Shown: positions 3,724-5,965 of the stretch, piece by piece
Position numbering within the stretch: position 1 is the first letter of the stretch
Layout: every line of letters starts with the position of its first letter
NCBI GenBank assembly: GCA_003161195.1
Contig: PMOV01000375.1
Span: 1-5,965 of the forward strand
Source: Acidobacteriota bacterium
GTDB taxonomy: Bacteria > Acidobacteriota > Terriglobia > Acidiferrales > UBA7541
Reading direction: 5' to 3'
DNA: 5,965 bases
Made by a program: the position numbers and the translations under genes
Notes under the pieces: generated by a model
Database searches by the model: none
What the model was told of the DNA's origin: nothing
Seen by the model: the letters and a program-made list of their open reading frames with translations, nothing else

Positions 3724-5965
3724 GCGCCGCCACGAACTCCAGCCGTAAGAAGCCAGCGGGGAAGTCCCCGAGGTCCGCCGCCACCAACGCTGTCGCCGAG
3801 CAGCGCGTCGATCTCCTCTTCGAAATCGGCTGCGAAGAAATTCCCGCCGGCATGCTCTCCAAAGCCGAAGAGGAACTTCGCACCAGTCTCACCAAGCTGC
3901 TCGCCGCGGAGAATTTCGTCGAAGGCGTCACGGTAGAAACCTTCAGCGCCCCGCGCCGCCTGGTCGCCTCCGTGCGCGGCCTCGTCGCCAAACAAGCTGA
4001 CGTCACCAGTGAAGTCACCGGCCCGCCGAAGTCCGTCGCCTACGACGCGGTCGGCGCGCCGACGCGCGCCGCCGTCAGCTTCGCCGAAAAGCAAGGCCTC
4101 CTCCTGCAAGACCTCTACACCATCTCCACGCCCAAGGGCGAATACCTCGCCGCCAAAACCATCAAGCGCGGCCGCACCGCCGCGCAAGTGCTCCAGGAAA
4201 TTCTCCCGCGCGTCATCCACGATCTCACCTGGCCTCGCTCCATGACTTGGACGGGCCTCGACGGCGCCCGCTTCATCCGCCCCATTCGCTGGATCGTCGC
4301 CATCCTCGACAGCCAGCCCCTAAACTTTTCCTACGGCGGCGTCCCCGCCGGCACAAAAACCCGCGGCCATCGTTTCCTGGGCTCCGCCGAAATCCCCGTC
4401 CGCGATTTTGCCGACTATGAAAAGCGCCTCAAGGCCAACGGCGTCCTCGTCCGTCCCGCCGCTCGCGCCGAAAAAATCGAACGTGAACTCGCCGCCCACG
4501 CTAAGAAGAGCGGCCTGAAAATTCACGAAGACGCCCACCTGCGCAAAATGGTCACCTACCTCAACGAATTTCCCAGCGTCATCGAAGGCACCTTCGATCC
4601 CGCCTTCCTCGCGCTCCCCGACGAAATCCTCGTCACCGTAATGCGCGACCATCAAAAATATTTCGCGCTGGAAAAGCGCAACGGCGATCTCGCCCCAAAC
4701 TTCCTCGCGGTCATCAATTTAGCCGGTGATCCCAAAGGCGTCGTCCGCGCCGGCCACGAACGCGTTCTGCGCGCCCGCTTCGCCGACGCGCAATTCTTCT
4801 GGCATGCCGACCAGAAATGTCGGCTCGCCGACTATCTCCCCAAGCTCGACCGCATCACCTACGAATCCAAGCTTGGCAGCTACCTCAACAAAGTCGAACG
4901 CGTCCGCGCACTCGCCCGCTGGCTCGCCGAAGGCTGGTTCAATCGTGGCATCGCGCAAGCCCACGTCCTCGACGCCGACCGCGCCGCCGAACTTTCCAAG
5001 TGCGACCTCGCCACTGAAATGGTTCGCGAACTCACCGAACTCCAGGGCATCGTTGGCGGCCTCTACGCCCGCTCCCAAGGCGAATCCGACGAAATTGCCG
5101 ACGCCGTCTACGATCATTACCGCCCCGTCGGCCTGGAAGACGCCATCCCCCGCAACTTGACCGGCTGCGCCGTAGCCATTGCCGACAAGCTCGACTCTAT
5201 CCTCGGCTGCTTCGCTGCCGGCAAAATCCCGACGGGTTCGAGCGATCCCTTCGCCCTGCGCCGCGCCGCCCTGGGCATCGTAAAAATTCTTGTCGAGAAG
5301 TCTCTCCCGCTCTCGCTCGCCGACGCGCTCACCGCCGCCCAGCACGCTTTAACGAAAAATCCTCCGCACGTGGCCGTCTCCGCCGAGCAAAAAAACCTGG
5401 CCTATCAATTCCTGATCGAGCGCGCCAAATTTTTCTTCAAGGAAAAGTTCGCCTTCGCCTACGACGAGCTCAACGCCGTCTTCGCCCCAGCCTTCGCGCC
5501 GGCGGCCGCAGGGCAGGGAGGCGCCTCCCAAGCGGCAGCGCAAGACATCGACCTGGTCGACGCCGAAAAGCGCCTCCTCGCCTTGCGCAAAGTCCGCAAA
5601 TCCAAAAATTTCGAACCACTGGCCATCAGCTTCAAGCGCATCCGCAAAATTCTTGAGAAAGCCAATTTCAGCGCCGCCAGCGCCGACGCCGGCGCGCCTG
5701 AACTCTTCGAGAACGAGGCCGAAAAAGAATTGCACCACGCGGTAAAAGACGCAGCGGGAAAGGTCCAGGCCCACAAGCGCGCTGGCCGCTACCTGGAAGC
5801 CCTGGAAACCATCGCCGGCCTGCGCAAATCCATTGACCGTTTCTTTGAAGAAGTCATGGTCATGGCCGAAGACGAACGCGTCCGCAACAATCGCCTGGCT
5901 CTGCTGGCACAGGTTTTACGCGAATTTACGACGGTAGCCGATTTCTCGGAAATCGCCGCCGACGA
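3720..5965 (+). CDS. glyS: Glycyl-tRNA synthetase beta subunit (3' end outside window)
   Basis: This beta subunit binds and positions tRNA-Gly for the GlyQ active site. I translated 748 codons with no stop or frameshift; the window ends two bases into the next codon. The usual C-terminal block (SIDRFFEEVMVMAEDERVRN, 704-723, then NRLALLAQV, 724-732) is present, so only a few residues are probably missing. Hallmarks: LLFEIGCEEIPAGML (32-46), SAPRRLVASV (76-85), TGPPK (100-104), TRGHRFLG (214-221), LPDEILVTVMRDHQKYFAL (299-317), GHERVLRARFADAQFF (345-360), KCDLATEMVRELTELQGIVG (427-446), ADKLDSILG (488-496), PTGSSDPFALRRAALGI (504-520), and a C-terminal anticodon-binding (DALR-like) region from about 560. 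At about 750 residues it exceeds the E. coli protein (about 690). The excess is a Ser/Ala/Lys-rich N-terminal tail of about 28 residues and an Ala/Gly/Gln-rich insert at about 590-608. The start ATG overlaps the glyQ stop (ATGA). Confidence 0.97.
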   Translation, partial: MSAATNSSRKKPAGKSPRSAATNAVAEQRVDLLFEIGCEEIPAGMLSKAEEELRTSLTKLLAAENFVEGVTVETFSAPRRLVASVRGLVAKQADVTSEVTGPPKSVAYDAVGAPTRAAVSFAEKQGLLLQDLYTISTPKGEYLAAKTIKRGRTAAQVLQEILPRVIHDLTWPRSMTWTGLDGARFIRPIRWIVAILDSQPLNFSYGGVPAGTKTRGHRFLGSAEIPVRDFADYEKRLKANGVLVRPAARAEKIERELAAHAKKSGLKIHEDAHLRKMVTYLNEFPSVIEGTFDPAFLALPDEILVTVMRDHQKYFALEKRNGDLAPNFLAVINLAGDPKGVVRAGHERVLRARFADAQFFWHADQKCRLADYLPKLDRITYESKLGSYLNKVERVRALARWLAEGWFNRGIAQAHVLDADRAAELSKCDLATEMVRELTELQGIVGGLYARSQGESDEIADAVYDHYRPVGLEDAIPRNLTGCAVAIADKLDSILGCFAAGKIPTGSSDPFALRRAALGIVKILVEKSLPLSLADALTAAQHALTKNPPHVAVSAEQKNLAYQFLIERAKFFFKEKFAFAYDELNAVFAPAFAPAAAGQGGASQAAAQDIDLVDAEKRLLALRKVRKSKNFEPLAISFKRIRKILEKANFSAASADAGAPELFENEAEKELHHAVKDAAGKVQAHKRAGRYLEALETIAGLRKSIDRFFEEVMVMAEDERVRNNRLALLAQVLREFTTVADFSEIAAD
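5516..5529. repeat. 14-bp perfect palindrome inside the glyS low-complexity insert
   Basis: GGGAGGCGCCTCCC is a perfect palindrome within the segment that encodes the Ala/Gly-rich insert of GlyS (codons 599-604). The surrounding GC-rich bases (about 5488-5545) stand out from the conserved flanking codons. This could be an in-frame insertion of a small repeat, but one copy cannot prove it. Confidence 0.35.

Noticed and set aside
4719..5345. Long minus-strand frame (208 codons) opposite glyS
   Set aside because: Glyph of C-rich third positions in glyS; the repetitive Gly/Glu/Ala translation matches no family, and the plus-strand protein is unambiguous.
1..5965. CRISPR array, tRNA, rRNA or insertion sequence
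   Set aside because: No regularly spaced repeats, cloverleaf, rRNA-like segment or transposase was seen on either strand.

Overview
The window reads as an ordinary chromosomal stretch of a moderately GC-rich bacterium. Acidobacteriota is my best guess, by inference only. The reasons are the two-subunit (alpha2beta2) glycyl-tRNA synthetase, the tone of the RecO sequence, the C-rich third codon positions, the TTG starts and a CG-rich dispersed-type hairpin. Other GC-rich phyla with the same synthetase type (Verrucomicrobiota, Deltaproteobacteria-like groups) are not excluded.

Layout. Bases 2-88 carry the last 28 codons of a plus-strand gene of unknown function. It meets, tail to tail and with a 17-base overlap, a minus-strand pair. 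That pair is an AT-richer gene for an uncharacterised protein with hints of a uracil-DNA-glycosylase-like fold (72-878), preceded in transcription order by a rhomboid intramembrane serine protease (880-1557, TTG start). The two are nearly fused: the downstream gene's Shine-Dalgarno lies inside the last codons of the rhomboid gene and its ATG sits one base past the rhomboid stop. Bases 1558-1999 form a divergent intergenic region with no credible gene. It holds a perfect 12-bp REP-like stem-loop, three CTTGAC repeats and two small hairpins.

From 2000 to the right edge is a tight plus-strand operon, recO-glyQ-glyS. The junctions are translational overlaps: TTGA between recO and glyQ, ATGA between glyQ and glyS, each with a good Shine-Dalgarno inside the preceding gene. 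GlyQ (alpha, catalytic) and GlyS (beta, tRNA-binding) together charge tRNA-Gly, and RecO acts in RecFOR recombinational repair. The recO-glyQ-glyS order is also known from Firmicutes. glyS is cut by the right edge only a few codons before its expected end.

I did not find a clear new multi-gene system. The least explained object is the rhomboid plus UDG-fold-like pair. The rest of the interest is in repeats, start codons and lineage-specific extensions in GlyS.
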